From Clostridia bacterium (lineage in GTDB: Bacteria > Bacillota > Clostridia > Christensenellales > Borkfalkiaceae), in the NCBI GenBank assembly GCA_017465145.1, contig JAFTWU010000017.1, forward strand, positions 183,313 to 247,312: a stretch of DNA of 64,000 bases. The letters are read 5' to 3'. Numbering within the stretch: the first letter of the stretch is position 1; every line of letters begins with the position of its first letter. A program made the translations under genes and the position numbers. Shown here piece by piece: positions 53,728 to 62,798 of the stretch. A model generated the notes under the pieces. It did not search any database. It saw only the letters and a list, made by a program, of their open reading frames with translations, and was not told the origin of the DNA.

Positions 53728-55067
53728 CTTAAACTCTCCACTATTTGTTTGAAGGTCTCTCCCCGCTGTTCAAAATCGCTAAAACTATCAAAACTAGCAC
53801 ACGCGGGACTAAGTAGCACGGTATCGTTGGGCTCGGCAATCATGTGCGCTATTTCAACGGCGTTCTTAAAAGACGGCGTTAGCGTAATTTCCGTTATACC
53901 TTGTCTTGACGCCGAATCAAGCATGTTATAGCGCGATGCACCTGTTAGAACCACGCTTTTTACCCTACTTAACCTTATTTTTTGGAATAGCGAATCGTAT
54001 TTTTCGCCTTTTTCACTACCGCCTAAAATTAAAATAGTCGGCGACTTCATTGAATCAATTGCGGTTATCGTTGACGCGGTGTTTGTCGCTTTAGAATCGT
54101 TTACGTACTTTACACCGTTTATTTCGGCAATAAATTCTAAACGATGTTTTACTCCCTTAAAATTTTGCAAGGCACTTTTAATAACTTCTGGTTTTACACC
54201 GTAAATAGAACAAACACCTATTGCAAAAAGAGAGTTATAAACGTTATGTATGCCACCGATAGATAGGTCTTGAACGTCAATAATCGCTTGATTTTTATAA
54301 TAAAGCGTATCGCCATTTAAATATGCTCCGTCTACCCTTTCTTTAACGGACACCCAAACGATTTTTGCACGCGTATCACTTGAAAAACCTTTAACTATTT
54401 CATCATCGTAATTTAAGATAGCAAATTCACTTTCCTTAAGATTTTTCAACAACCTCTTTTTCAAAAATATATAGTTTTCCATAGTGTAATGACGCTCTAG
54501 GTGGTCGGGTGCGATATTTAGCACACACGCAACGTGCGGACAAAACGCGTTTATGCTTTCTAGTTGAAAACTAGATACTTCCGTAACTAGAAAAGCATCT
54601 TTTTGCATTTTATCTAATTCCGTAGTTAGCGGGCACCCAACGTTACCGACTAGAAAACTATTTTTCCCATCTTCTTTTAAAATAGCGTCTATAAGTGATA
54701 CGGTGGTCGTTTTCCCGTTCGTTCCCGTAACGCCTATTATGGTGGGCGATAAATTAAGATAGCCGAACTCTAACTCTCCCACTATCCTTTTCCCAAGTTC
54801 TTTTGCCCTTACGGCAATTTTATAATTTATTGGTATTCCCGGACTTATCACTACAACGTCTATACTTGGCAAAATGCTCTCTACGGCGTCTATACTAACG
54901 AAAACTGCACCACGCGATACAAGTTCGTTTATGGAACTTGTAATTTTTTCCGTTTGCATTTCTTCGTATAAAAAACATTTGCCATAGTTTTTTAATATAT
55001 AGTCGGCTACTGCGTAACCACTTTTACTTACGCCAAGCACTAAAAAACTTTGAGTTTTAACGTTCAT
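53724..55067 (-). CDS. murD: UDP-N-acetylmuramoylalanine--D-glutamate ligase
   Basis: 447 residues. An N-terminal Rossmann domain opens with LGVSKSGYAVADYIL, and the ATP loop GVTGTNGKTTTVS is near residue 113. HRLEFIAEINGVKYVNDSKATN and LSPACASFDSFSDFEQRG at the C-terminus are MurD-specific. It adds D-Glu to UDP-MurNAc-Ala. Confidence 0.97.
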   Translation of the reverse strand: MNVKTQSFLVLGVSKSGYAVADYILKNYGKCFLYEEMQTEKITSSINELVSRGAVFVSIDAVESILPSIDVVVISPGIPINYKIAVRAKELGKRIVGELEFGYLNLSPTIIGVTGTNGKTTTVSLIDAILKEDGKNSFLVGNVGCPLTTELDKMQKDAFLVTEVSSFQLESINAFCPHVACVLNIAPDHLERHYTMENYIFLKKRLLKNLKESEFAILNYDDEIVKGFSSDTRAKIVWVSVKERVDGAYLNGDTLYYKNQAIIDVQDLSIGGIHNVYNSLFAIGVCSIYGVKPEVIKSALQNFKGVKHRLEFIAEINGVKYVNDSKATNTASTITAIDSMKSPTILILGGSEKGEKYDSLFQKIRLSRVKSVVLTGASRYNMLDSASRQGITEITLTPSFKNAVEIAHMIAEPNDTVLLSPACASFDSFSDFEQRGETFKQIVESLS

Positions 55068-55075
55068 TTTTCACC

Positions 55076-56062
55076 TCATACATAGAATATGATGGAAAGC
55101 ACCCCTAATATGCCCGTTACAAGTGAATATAGATAGGAAATTTTGCACTCCGAAAGACCTTTTAGTTGCAAATGATGGTGAAACGGTGTCATTAAAAATA
55201 CTCTTTTTTTCGTGCGTTTATAGTGCGCCACTTGGATTATTACCGATAAACTTGAAAAAACGAACGTAAAACCTATTATTGGAATATAAAACGCATTTAG
55301 AGAAAAGATACTTATTGCGCCGATAAACCCACCTAGCGCTAATGAACCACTATCCCCCATAAACACTTTGGCTTTTGATACGTTAAATATTAAGAAGGCT
55401 AAAATCCCACCTATCAACGCACAGCAAAGGGTGGTTAATCCACCGAATTCTTGTATAGGCAAGTAAAAATAGCCAAAAACTATAGTTTGAACGTAAATTA
55501 ATAGCGTAATTACCGTTAAGTATACGGCACTTGTACTCCCCGCTAAGCCGTCTAAACCATCGGTTAGATTGACGCTGTTTGTGGTTGCTATAAAAATAAG
55601 CGCAACAAAAATTATCGTAAACCAACCTAAATCAATAGTTTTCGTTGAAAATGGCAAGAAAAACACGGTTAGTCCGTTATAATATGCAAAAAAACCCGCT
55701 ACTAACGCTATAGAAGTTTGAAATAATATCTTTTGATATGCTTTTAGTCCTTCGTTTTTCTTAAATTTTATTTTAATAAAATCATCTAAAAAACCGACTA
55801 GCATAAAGACAAGCCCTATCGCTATTGAAACGGTTGATAATCTGCTTTTCAATCCGCCGAAAATTAAAAAAATTACACAAGACGATATAATAAAAAACAG
55901 TCCGCCCATAGTTGGCGTACCGCTTTTATCTTTATGAGTTTCAACGTATTTTAAAATTGGCTGTCCTATTTTTAATTTTTTTAGAAGTGGAATAGTTATT
56001 GCCCCACTAATTAACGATAATGAAAACGCTAATAGGGTTACAATTAGGCAAGTTTTAAGCAT
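55076..56062 (-). CDS. mraY: Phospho-N-acetylmuramoyl-pentapeptide-transferase
   Basis: 328 residues, about ten membrane helices. KSGTPTMGGLFFI, the catalytic FLDDFIKIK, NSVNLTDGLDGLAG, VFMGDSGSLALGG and MTPFHHHLQLKG are the full MraY motif set. It transfers phospho-MurNAc-pentapeptide to undecaprenyl phosphate, making lipid I. It overlaps murE by eight bases. Confidence 0.98.
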   Translation of the reverse strand: MLKTCLIVTLLAFSLSLISGAITIPLLKKLKIGQPILKYVETHKDKSGTPTMGGLFFIISSCVIFLIFGGLKSRLSTVSIAIGLVFMLVGFLDDFIKIKFKKNEGLKAYQKILFQTSIALVAGFFAYYNGLTVFFLPFSTKTIDLGWFTIIFVALIFIATTNSVNLTDGLDGLAGSTSAVYLTVITLLIYVQTIVFGYFYLPIQEFGGLTTLCCALIGGILAFLIFNVSKAKVFMGDSGSLALGGFIGAISIFSLNAFYIPIIGFTFVFSSLSVIIQVAHYKRTKKRVFLMTPFHHHLQLKGLSECKISYLYSLVTGILGVLSIIFYV

Positions 56063-57500
56063 TTTTATGCTCCAATATGTTTTTTAGCGTATCTTTATCA
56101 TTATAAAGTCGTTTTATACCCAAAGTTTCGGTATATCTTTCCGCCCCTTTACCCGCAAGCAAGATAATATCTCCCTTTTTTGCAAGGTTTACGGCGTATT
56201 TTATGGCTTCTTCACGCTCTTGAATAAGTATATAATTTGAACGTGCTTTAAGAACACCCTTTTCTATATCACACATTATATCAAATGGGTCTTCAAAACG
56301 CGGATTATCGCTTGTAACGATTGTAAAATCTGCGTATTTACCACTTATTTCGCCCATAATTTTACGCTTTTTCTTGTCGCGATTTCCACCACAACCGAAT
56401 AAACAAATTAACCTGTTTTTTGCGAGCGGTTTTAACACTTTAAGCACCTTTTCTAACCCGTCGGGCGTGTGGGCGTAGTCTATAATTACCGAATAGTCTT
56501 TATCGTATGCGGTTTCTAATCTCCCGGGTATACTATCAACTTGAAAAAGGGCGTTTTTAACCTTACCAACGGGCACGCCCGCTAAAGCGCACGCCGTTGC
56601 AGATGCTAAAGCGTTGCTAACGTTAAATTTACCAAGTAAATTAAGTTTTATATCGTAAATACAGTCGAAAAGGTTAATTATAAACTTCGTTCCCATTTTA
56701 TTTAGCATCACGTCTATAGCAAAAACGTCGGCGGGGTTGTCTATGCCGTAAGTAATTGCTTTAGGCACGATTTCTGAAATTTTTCTGCCCGTTTTGTCAT
56801 CAGCGTTGGTTACTACAAAATTAAAATTATTGTTTTTGAAAAACTCTAATTTTACTTCTTCATAGCTAGTCATATCCTTAAAAAAGTCTAAATGGTCTTG
56901 TGAAAAATTGGTAAATATAGCACCGAAAAACTTTATTCCGCACGTCTTTTTATAATAGATTGCGTGGGCAGATACTTCCATAACTACGTATTTAACACCC
57001 TTGTTAACCATATCGGCAAAAATTTTATGCAAATCTAAAGGGTCGGGCGTTGTAAGGGTTTGTTCTAGTTCTACCCCCTTATAATAAGTGCCTAAAGTAC
57101 CTATTAATCCACAATTTTGACCTGAAAAATTTAAAATATCATAGACCAATTTTGCCGTAGTGGTTTTTCCGTTAGTTCCAACTACACCTATAACGCGCAA
57201 TTTTTTTGACGGGAAATCGTAAAATGCGCTAGCAAGTAAACTTAACGCCACGCGACAATCTTTTACTATAATTTGGGGAATTGAAACATCAAGTTTTCTT
57301 TCGCAAATTATTGCCGATGCGCCGTAGCTTTGTGCTTGATTTGCGTAATCGTGCCCGTCTTTATCGCCACCTTTTAGGCAAATAAATAGACTATCTTTAG
57401 TAACGCAATTACTGTCAATTTTTATATCCTTTACGTTACAATCTATATTACCGAAAACGTCAATGATTTCAAGGCTTTTTATAAGATTTACTAGTTTCAT
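56055..57500 (-). CDS. murE: UDP-MurNAc-tripeptide synthetase (mDAP-adding type)
   Basis: 481 residues. The ATP loop GVVGTNGKTTTAKL is near residue 105 and DYAHTPDGLEKVL lies near 350. The substrate-selecting motif DNPR near 395 indicates meso-diaminopimelate rather than lysine. It adds the third residue of the stem peptide. murF, which usually follows, is absent; mraY comes next. Confidence 0.97.
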   Translation of the reverse strand: MKLVNLIKSLEIIDVFGNIDCNVKDIKIDSNCVTKDSLFICLKGGDKDGHDYANQAQSYGASAIICERKLDVSIPQIIVKDCRVALSLLASAFYDFPSKKLRVIGVVGTNGKTTTAKLVYDILNFSGQNCGLIGTLGTYYKGVELEQTLTTPDPLDLHKIFADMVNKGVKYVVMEVSAHAIYYKKTCGIKFFGAIFTNFSQDHLDFFKDMTSYEEVKLEFFKNNNFNFVVTNADDKTGRKISEIVPKAITYGIDNPADVFAIDVMLNKMGTKFIINLFDCIYDIKLNLLGKFNVSNALASATACALAGVPVGKVKNALFQVDSIPGRLETAYDKDYSVIIDYAHTPDGLEKVLKVLKPLAKNRLICLFGCGGNRDKKKRKIMGEISGKYADFTIVTSDNPRFEDPFDIMCDIEKGVLKARSNYILIQEREEAIKYAVNLAKKGDIILLAGKGAERYTETLGIKRLYNDKDTLKNILEHKNA

Positions 57501-57515
57501 AATTCCCCCGATAAA

Positions 57516-59294
57516 TTAAAGTTGAGCTGGTATATTTTTTAAGTTTATTATCCCTTCAAAAACGTTTTTAGCGTAAGGTGCGGCAACCGTACTACCGTAA
57601 TATTGTCCAACAGGTTCGTCTATAATAACAAGCGCCAAGTATTTTGGATTATTCGCAGGAAAATATCCCACGAAAGAAGATACGTATTTACCTTGCGCAA
57701 TCACTCCGTTATAGTACTTTTGTGCCGTTCCCGTTTTGCCCGCTACTCTATAACCTTCTATATACGCTTGCTTTCCAGAACCTTCTGCAACAACGCTTTC
57801 TAACATTTGATTAATTATAGAAGATGCCTTTTCACTTATTACCTTGTTTTTAAGCGTTGGCTCTATTTTTTCCGCAATTAAACCTTCTTCCGTGTAAATT
57901 TCACTAACTAAATATGGCGTAAAATAATTGCCACCGTTTATTGCAGATGACGTTGCAGCCGCAAGTTGAAGTGCCGTTACCGCGATAGTTTGACCAAAGG
58001 CTATACGCGCTAAATCTACGTTTTGCACCGCGCTTTGTGGCAACACCATACCTTGAGCTTCGCCACCAAAATCTACCCCCGTAACACTTCCGTAATTAAA
58101 CGCGCGGATATATTTATACATAGTTTCTTTGCCAAGCGACATTGCGATATCCACAAAAATAGGGTTACAGCTGTTATTTAACGCACCTGCTAAGGTTAAA
58201 TTAGCGTGTTTTCCGTTTTTATGGTCGCTCCAACACTTTACCCTTTGCCCGTCAATATATCTATAGCGTGCTGAAGAATATACGTGTTCTATAGAATATG
58301 CCCGAGGATTACCTTGTAGATACTCTTCAACGTTAGCGGCACTTGTCAACACCTTAAAGGTTGAGCCCGGTTCGTAAACGTCGCAAATAATATTATTTCT
58401 ACTTAAAGAATTTAATAAACTTAAATCGTCACGCGGAATATCGTTTAAGTTATAATCAGGTTTAATGCTTAAAGCACGAATTGCCCCTGTTTGCGGGTCT
58501 AAAACAATCATTTGTGCCGACTTTGCCTTGTGAATTTCATAGGCTTCTGCCATAGCCGTATCGCAAAGTTGTTGAATATCGTAATCAATGGTCAGTTTAA
58601 GATTAAACCCGTTAGTTGCAGGGATATAACTTGCTGAGCCGTTTTCAATTTCCTTACCAACGATATCCGTTTCGTATAAAATTTCACCGTTTTGTCCTGC
58701 AAGGTATTTATCGTAGTATAATTCCACCCCCGACTGACCTTTTCCATCAGTTGATGTAAAGCCCAAAACGGTAGATAACAACTGATTATACGGGTACACC
58801 CTAGAATTGTCACGCGAATAGTAAACACCGTCAAATCCGTGCTCTAAAAGGGCATCTATTTTGTCTTTTTCAACTTGTTTTTTAACGGTTACTTCGCTAG
58901 AAACAGTCTTCGTTAACCTATCGTAAACGTAGGTTTTATCCATCTCTAACGTTTTAGATAATACACTTGATAATGTTTCAAAATCTTTTACGGCACTTTT
59001 CCTTACGAACACCGTATAAGTATCTAAGTTGTCGGCAAGAACAACACCGTTAACGTCAACAATTTTTCCACGGTTTGCCACTACGGGTATTTCACGCGTC
59101 CATTGGTCTATCGCTTTTGTTTGCAAATCTTTACCCCAAATTACTTGAACGTAAAAAAGTCTGCCAAAAACAAACAAAAATAAAAAGGTTATTGCAAGAA
59201 CTATTGCAAATAACCTCTTTCGTAAAATTGTTATTGAGAATTCGTTTTTTATACCGCTTTTACCACCTGTTTTAGTATAATACAAGTTATTCAA
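57516..59294 (-). CDS. Class B penicillin-binding protein (FtsI/SpoVD-like)
   Basis: 592 residues. It has one N-terminal membrane helix (about 28-50), a pedestal domain (about 60-250) and a transpeptidase domain with STFK near 312, NSCN near 368 and KTGTAQK near 517. There are no PASTA domains, which favours FtsI/PBP2-type over SpoVD. The dcw position supports septal synthesis. The start is unclear: 59294 is TTG without a ribosome-binding site, and no ATG lies upstream of the membrane helix. The N-terminus therefore needs care. Confidence 0.9.
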   Translation of the reverse strand: MNNLYYTKTGGKSGIKNEFSITILRKRLFAIVLAITFLFLFVFGRLFYVQVIWGKDLQTKAIDQWTREIPVVANRGKIVDVNGVVLADNLDTYTVFVRKSAVKDFETLSSVLSKTLEMDKTYVYDRLTKTVSSEVTVKKQVEKDKIDALLEHGFDGVYYSRDNSRVYPYNQLLSTVLGFTSTDGKGQSGVELYYDKYLAGQNGEILYETDIVGKEIENGSASYIPATNGFNLKLTIDYDIQQLCDTAMAEAYEIHKAKSAQMIVLDPQTGAIRALSIKPDYNLNDIPRDDLSLLNSLSRNNIICDVYEPGSTFKVLTSAANVEEYLQGNPRAYSIEHVYSSARYRYIDGQRVKCWSDHKNGKHANLTLAGALNNSCNPIFVDIAMSLGKETMYKYIRAFNYGSVTGVDFGGEAQGMVLPQSAVQNVDLARIAFGQTIAVTALQLAAATSSAINGGNYFTPYLVSEIYTEEGLIAEKIEPTLKNKVISEKASSIINQMLESVVAEGSGKQAYIEGYRVAGKTGTAQKYYNGVIAQGKYVSSFVGYFPANNPKYLALVIIDEPVGQYYGSTVAAPYAKNVFEGIINLKNIPAQL

Positions 59295-59326
59295 GCGGGA
59301 ATATATTTATTACCTAATATTTTTTA

Positions 59327-59941
59327 TTATTTAATCATACCTAATTCGTTTTCAGCGATATCACCAATACGGTCAGGGTCAGCAAGCGCTTCGTTTTCTT
59401 GAACTAGTTGTTCGTAATTTGCGGTTGCATCGTTTAAGCGTGATTCAGCGTTTGCCTTGCTTGAGTTTAAGCCGTTCAAAACGCCGGTATTGATGATTAC
59501 GAGCGCCATAACTACCGTTAAAATTAAGGAATATAAAACGATAGCAAGTTTGCCCTTGCCCGTAACGTGCTTGGTTGCTACAACTTCGTCAGCGCGCATT
59601 TCGTTGTGAATTTCATCAGCACCGATACTGCCGAATTGCATGGTAGTAGAAGTAGGTCTAATGTCTTCGTCGCTTGATGCGTTAACCGTTTGAACGGGTG
59701 CAACAGCGGGAGCACTATCTAAAACTTGTTCAGAATATCTATCATAGCCTAGTAATTGATTAAGGCTTTCTCTCATTCTTTCTTCGGTATTGTCTTTTTG
59801 AATTTCTTCGGTTGGAACTGTCGTTAAATAATCGTCGTAATCAACCGAAACCGTTCTTTCAAGCAAATCAACACCTGCAGATGAACTGTTGCGTTCATAA
59901 GTTAAACTTCTGCTATCGTTTGAGCGTCTGGTAGTAACCAT
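59327..59941 (-). CDS. ftsL: FtsL-like septal protein with long N-terminal extension
   Basis: 204 residues. A long polar, low-complexity cytoplasmic region (about 1-128) precedes one membrane helix (about 130-152). A coiled coil with the C-terminal motif DRIGDIAENELGMIK follows, the FtsL-type ending. FtsL is usually about 100-120 residues. Between rsmH and the class B PBP is the standard ftsL position. Assignment rests on topology and synteny rather than strong identity. Confidence 0.75.
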   Translation of the reverse strand: MVTTRRSNDSRSLTYERNSSSAGVDLLERTVSVDYDDYLTTVPTEEIQKDNTEERMRESLNQLLGYDRYSEQVLDSAPAVAPVQTVNASSDEDIRPTSTTMQFGSIGADEIHNEMRADEVVATKHVTGKGKLAIVLYSLILTVVMALVIINTGVLNGLNSSKANAESRLNDATANYEQLVQENEALADPDRIGDIAENELGMIK

Positions 59942-59971
59942 ATATTCTCCTTATCATCAATAAACGTAATG

Positions 59972-60910
59972 TTATATTTTTTCCGCTACGCGGAGTTTTG
60001 CACTTTTTGACCTTGAATTAATTTCAAGTTCCTCTTCACTTGCCGTTATGGGATGCTTTGTGATAATTTCTATCTCTTTTTTCTTACCGCATACGCAAAT
60101 TGGTAAGCTTTTATCGCAAATACAGTCCGTTTCAAGCTCTTTGAAGGCTTTTTTTACTATCCTATCTTCTAGTGAATGAAAGGATATAATCGCAAGTCTT
60201 CCACCCTTTTTCAAGCCCCTTGCCATGCTTATTATCGTATCGTATAAGCCGTCAAGTTCGCCGTTAACTTCAATTCTTAACGCCTGAAAGGTTCTTTTTG
60301 CGGGGTGCCCGTCTTTTTTGAACTTTGCAGGAATACTTTTTTCAATTATTTCGTTAAGTTGACCGATTTTTTCTATTCTTACAGTTTTTCTCGTTTCACA
60401 AATCTTTTTTGCGATAGAGCCAGCAAAACGTTCTTCGCCGTATTCACTTAAAATTTGTTTTAACTGTAATTCGCTATATTCGTTAACTATTCTTTCAGCG
60501 GTTAGCGGGTTTGTGTTGTCCATACGCATGTCCAACTTTTCATCGTTAGACATATAAGAAAACCCTCTACTTCTGTCGTCAAGTTGAAAACTTGAAACGC
60601 CTAAGTCTAATAATATTCCGTCGAAACCTTCAATATTTAAATTTTCTTTAATTTCGGCAAAATTTTTGAAGTTACTTTTAACGATTGTAAATCTTCCGCT
60701 AAAATCTTTTAGCCTGTCCGTTGCTCTCTCTATAGCGTAATCGTCTAAATCGGTAGCAACTAATTTTCCGTTTGGTGAAGTTCTTTTTAATATTTCGCTA
60801 GAATGACCTGCTCCGCCAAGCGTACCGTCAAAATATATTCCACCTTGTTTTAACTGTAACCCGTCCATACATTCGTTTAGCATAACGGGTATGTGCTTAA
60901 ACTGTGGCAT
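59972..60910 (-). CDS. rsmH: 16S rRNA (cytosine-1402-N4)-methyltransferase
   Basis: 312 residues. HIPVMLNECMDGL, FDGTLGGAGHSSEIL at the SAM site, GILLDLGVSSFQLDD, RTFQALRIEVNGEL and ISFHSLEDRIVKKAF are RsmH signatures. It methylates C1402 in the ribosomal P-site. It directly follows mraZ. Confidence 0.98.
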   Translation of the reverse strand: MPQFKHIPVMLNECMDGLQLKQGGIYFDGTLGGAGHSSEILKRTSPNGKLVATDLDDYAIERATDRLKDFSGRFTIVKSNFKNFAEIKENLNIEGFDGILLDLGVSSFQLDDRSRGFSYMSNDEKLDMRMDNTNPLTAERIVNEYSELQLKQILSEYGEERFAGSIAKKICETRKTVRIEKIGQLNEIIEKSIPAKFKKDGHPAKRTFQALRIEVNGELDGLYDTIISMARGLKKGGRLAIISFHSLEDRIVKKAFKELETDCICDKSLPICVCGKKKEIEIITKHPITASEEELEINSRSKSAKLRVAEKI

Positions 60911-60912
60911 AA

Positions 60913-61335
60913 TTACTTGTTTATTGTGTAAAGGTCTGCTAAACTACTAAAATCAACGTCTGAAACGTAAGATTCCCAAGCTTCCTTGCCCCAAATTTCA
61001 ATACAATTGGGACCTTTGAAAACTAAAATGCTCTTATCAATTTTTGCAGCCTTTCTTAAATGTGCAGGGAGTAATATTCTGCCCTGATTATCTTCTTCTG
61101 CTTGCCAAGTGCTGTGTATAATGTAACGCGCTACTTGAAGTTTTGCATTGTCAAAGGGGTTTACGTTAGATAAAAAGGCGTTAACCTTTTCCATCTGCTC
61201 TTCGGTATACACGCAAAGACAACCGCCGGTGCCTATCGTGATGAAATAACTTTCGCCAAGTTCTTCACGTAGTTTTGCCGGAATGCGCATTCTGTTTTTA
61301 GCATCTAATTGATGAGAATAAGTCCTATCCGCCAT
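60913..61335 (-). CDS. mraZ: Transcriptional regulator MraZ
   Basis: About 140 residues with two AbrB-like SpoVT domains: SHQLDAKNRMRIPAKLRE (near 7-24) and NQGRILLPAHLRKAA (near 84). MraZ binds repeats in its own promoter and represses the dcw cluster. The ATG at 61335 gives the normal family start. The AGGGGG ribosome-binding site is 12 bases away, a long spacing. It is the first gene of the dcw cluster. Confidence 0.93.
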   Translation of the reverse strand: MADRTYSHQLDAKNRMRIPAKLREELGESYFITIGTGGCLCVYTEEQMEKVNAFLSNVNPFDNAKLQVARYIIHSTWQAEEDNQGRILLPAHLRKAAKIDKSILVFKGPNCIEIWGKEAWESYVSDVDFSSLADLYTINK

Positions 61336-61370
61336 CTGCGTATAATACCCCCTTTTTAAATTACATGGGT

Positions 61371-61399
61371 ATTGTAACACATATTTTGACCACCGTCAA
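61371..61399 (-). promoter_or_regulatory. Sigma-A promoter of the dcw cluster
   Basis: TTGACG (61399-61394), 17-base spacer, TACAAT (61376-61371), 36 bases before the mraZ ATG. Confidence 0.8.
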
Positions 61400-61406
61400 C
61401 CACTTT
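61380..61406 (-). promoter_or_regulatory. Putative MraZ operator (10-bp direct repeats)
   Basis: AAAGTGG (61406-61400), ACGGTGG (61396-61390) and weaker AAATATG (61386-61380), each ten bases apart on minus, overlapping the -35 and spacer. They resemble the spaced GTGG repeats bound by MraZ. Confidence 0.6.
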
Positions 61407-61446
61407 TTGCAATTTTTTTATATTTTTTTATAAATAAAAACCACTT

Positions 61447-62274
61447 TTACCCTAAAAAGCACTCTAAAAATACTTTTCGGTTGATTTTTGCCCCGCTACC
61501 AACGAACTCAATTCGTTTTAAATCGCTTAAATTAGGTATGTTTTTGGCTATTTTTTGGTCAAAAAGCCCTTTTTTTACCATTTTTACCGTATTATTAATT
61601 CCGCAAGACAACTTTGTGGGTAAAAAGTGGTCAAAAATAAATTTTTTTGCAAAATTATAGTGTGTGCACCCTAAAATCACCCGATAAAAGCGGTCAAATG
61701 GATATTCTTTACAAAAAATTTTTTGGCAAAACTCTTTATTAAATACATTATTAATATAGTCGAAACGTTTACGGTAGTTTATGGTGGTTAAATTAAAAAT
61801 TCCGTCTTCAATATCGCGCGCTAACTCTTTTAAGCCCGCCATAACTAAATTATTCTTTACGGCAAGCGTGCCTTCTTGCATATCTTCTGTTTTAGCCCCA
61901 AGGGATTTTGCTAGACCTTCAACCGTTTTTACCGTTGCCAATAAAAGAGTTGGCTTTCTTTCAATTATCGCGCTTTCAACGGGTGGAAAAACGGCGTATA
62001 CGGGTACGGATACTATTCCCTGCAATTTTGTTCTAACGCTAACCGACAAAGTGTTACAAGCAAGAACGTAAGCTTTTATTGAATAATCTTTTAAGTTTTC
62101 TATTATGCTAAAAGTTAACTCTTCTAGTTCGCGCGTAGTTTTATTGCCGTAAGGGGCGTTATGATTATCGCCATAATATAGAAAGTGTTCGTTAGGAAGT
62201 TCATTAACAAGTGCATTTAACACGTTTAACCCACCTATTCCGCTGTCGATTAAAGCAATTCTTGGATTGTTCAT
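61447..62274 (-). CDS. murI: Glutamate racemase
   Basis: 275 residues. The N-terminal IALIDSGIGGLNVL, the first catalytic Cys73 in LACNTLS and the second in LGCTHYNF near 200 form the racemase pair. It makes D-Glu for MurD. It stands just upstream of mraZ in the same direction, but the dcw promoter lies between. No strong ribosome-binding site is visible before the ATG. Confidence 0.95.
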   Translation of the reverse strand: MNNPRIALIDSGIGGLNVLNALVNELPNEHFLYYGDNHNAPYGNKTTRELEELTFSIIENLKDYSIKAYVLACNTLSVSVRTKLQGIVSVPVYAVFPPVESAIIERKPTLLLATVKTVEGLAKSLGAKTEDMQEGTLAVKNNLVMAGLKELARDIEDGIFNLTTINYRKRFDYINNVFNKEFCQKIFCKEYPFDRFYRVILGCTHYNFAKKFIFDHFLPTKLSCGINNTVKMVKKGLFDQKIAKNIPNLSDLKRIEFVGSGAKINRKVFLECFLG

Positions 62275-62347
62275 ACCAAATTTTATGAAAAAGATTTGAA
62301 AAAAAGAAAGAATTGCCGTAAAAAATTAAAATGTAGTAAAAATGTAG

Positions 62348-62376
62348 TTGCTTTTTGTATTTTTTTGTGATAAAAT
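62348..62376 (+). promoter_or_regulatory. Sigma-A promoter for rpsT
   Basis: TTGCTT (62348-62353), 17-base spacer, TAAAAT (62371-62376), about 45 bases before the rpsT ATG. Confidence 0.68.
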
Positions 62377-62419
62377 AATCACCGATATTGAAAAAAAGCA
62401 TTCAAGGAGAGCATTGAAC

Positions 62420-62692
62420 ATGCCTAACATTAAATCAGCAAAGAAAAGAGTTTTAGTTAACGACAAGAAGACCGAACAAAATAAAGCTATCCGTTCAGCA
62501 GTTAAAACCGCTATGAAAAAGGTTGACGCTTTAATTAAAGAAAACAAATTAGATGAAGCAAAAGTTGCACTTTCTGCTGCATTTGCTGCTATTGATAGCG
62601 CTGCATCTAAAAACATTATTCACGCTAACAACGCTGCAAACAAAAAGTCTAAACTCGCTAAGAAGGTAGACGCTGCTGCTAAAGCTGAATAA
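62420..62692 (+). CDS. rpsT: 30S ribosomal protein S20
   Basis: 90 residues. MPNIKSAKKRVLVNDKKTEQ is the standard S20 start. The rest is Ala/Lys-rich and helical, ending KSKLAKKVDAAAKAE. It binds 16S rRNA in the small subunit. The ATG at 62420 has AAGGAG upstream; earlier in-frame codons cover the promoter. It is monocistronic with its own terminator. Confidence 0.98.
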   Translation: MPNIKSAKKRVLVNDKKTEQNKAIRSAVKTAMKKVDALIKENKLDEAKVALSAAFAAIDSAASKNIIHANNAANKKSKLAKKVDAAAKAE

Positions 62693-62728
62693 TTTAAGCG
62701 TTAATTAAGTTATATTTTTTTGTAAATG

Positions 62729-62761
62729 AAAAGACTTCACTTTGATAGTGAAGTCTTTTTT
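62729..62761 (+). terminator. Terminator of rpsT (also faces lgt)
   Basis: AAAAGACTTCAC / GTGAAGTCTTTTTT hairpin with a seven-base loop. Confidence 0.9.
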
Positions 62762-62798
62762 GTGTTTTTATTGTATTTTTATTATTCCTTTCGCCCGT

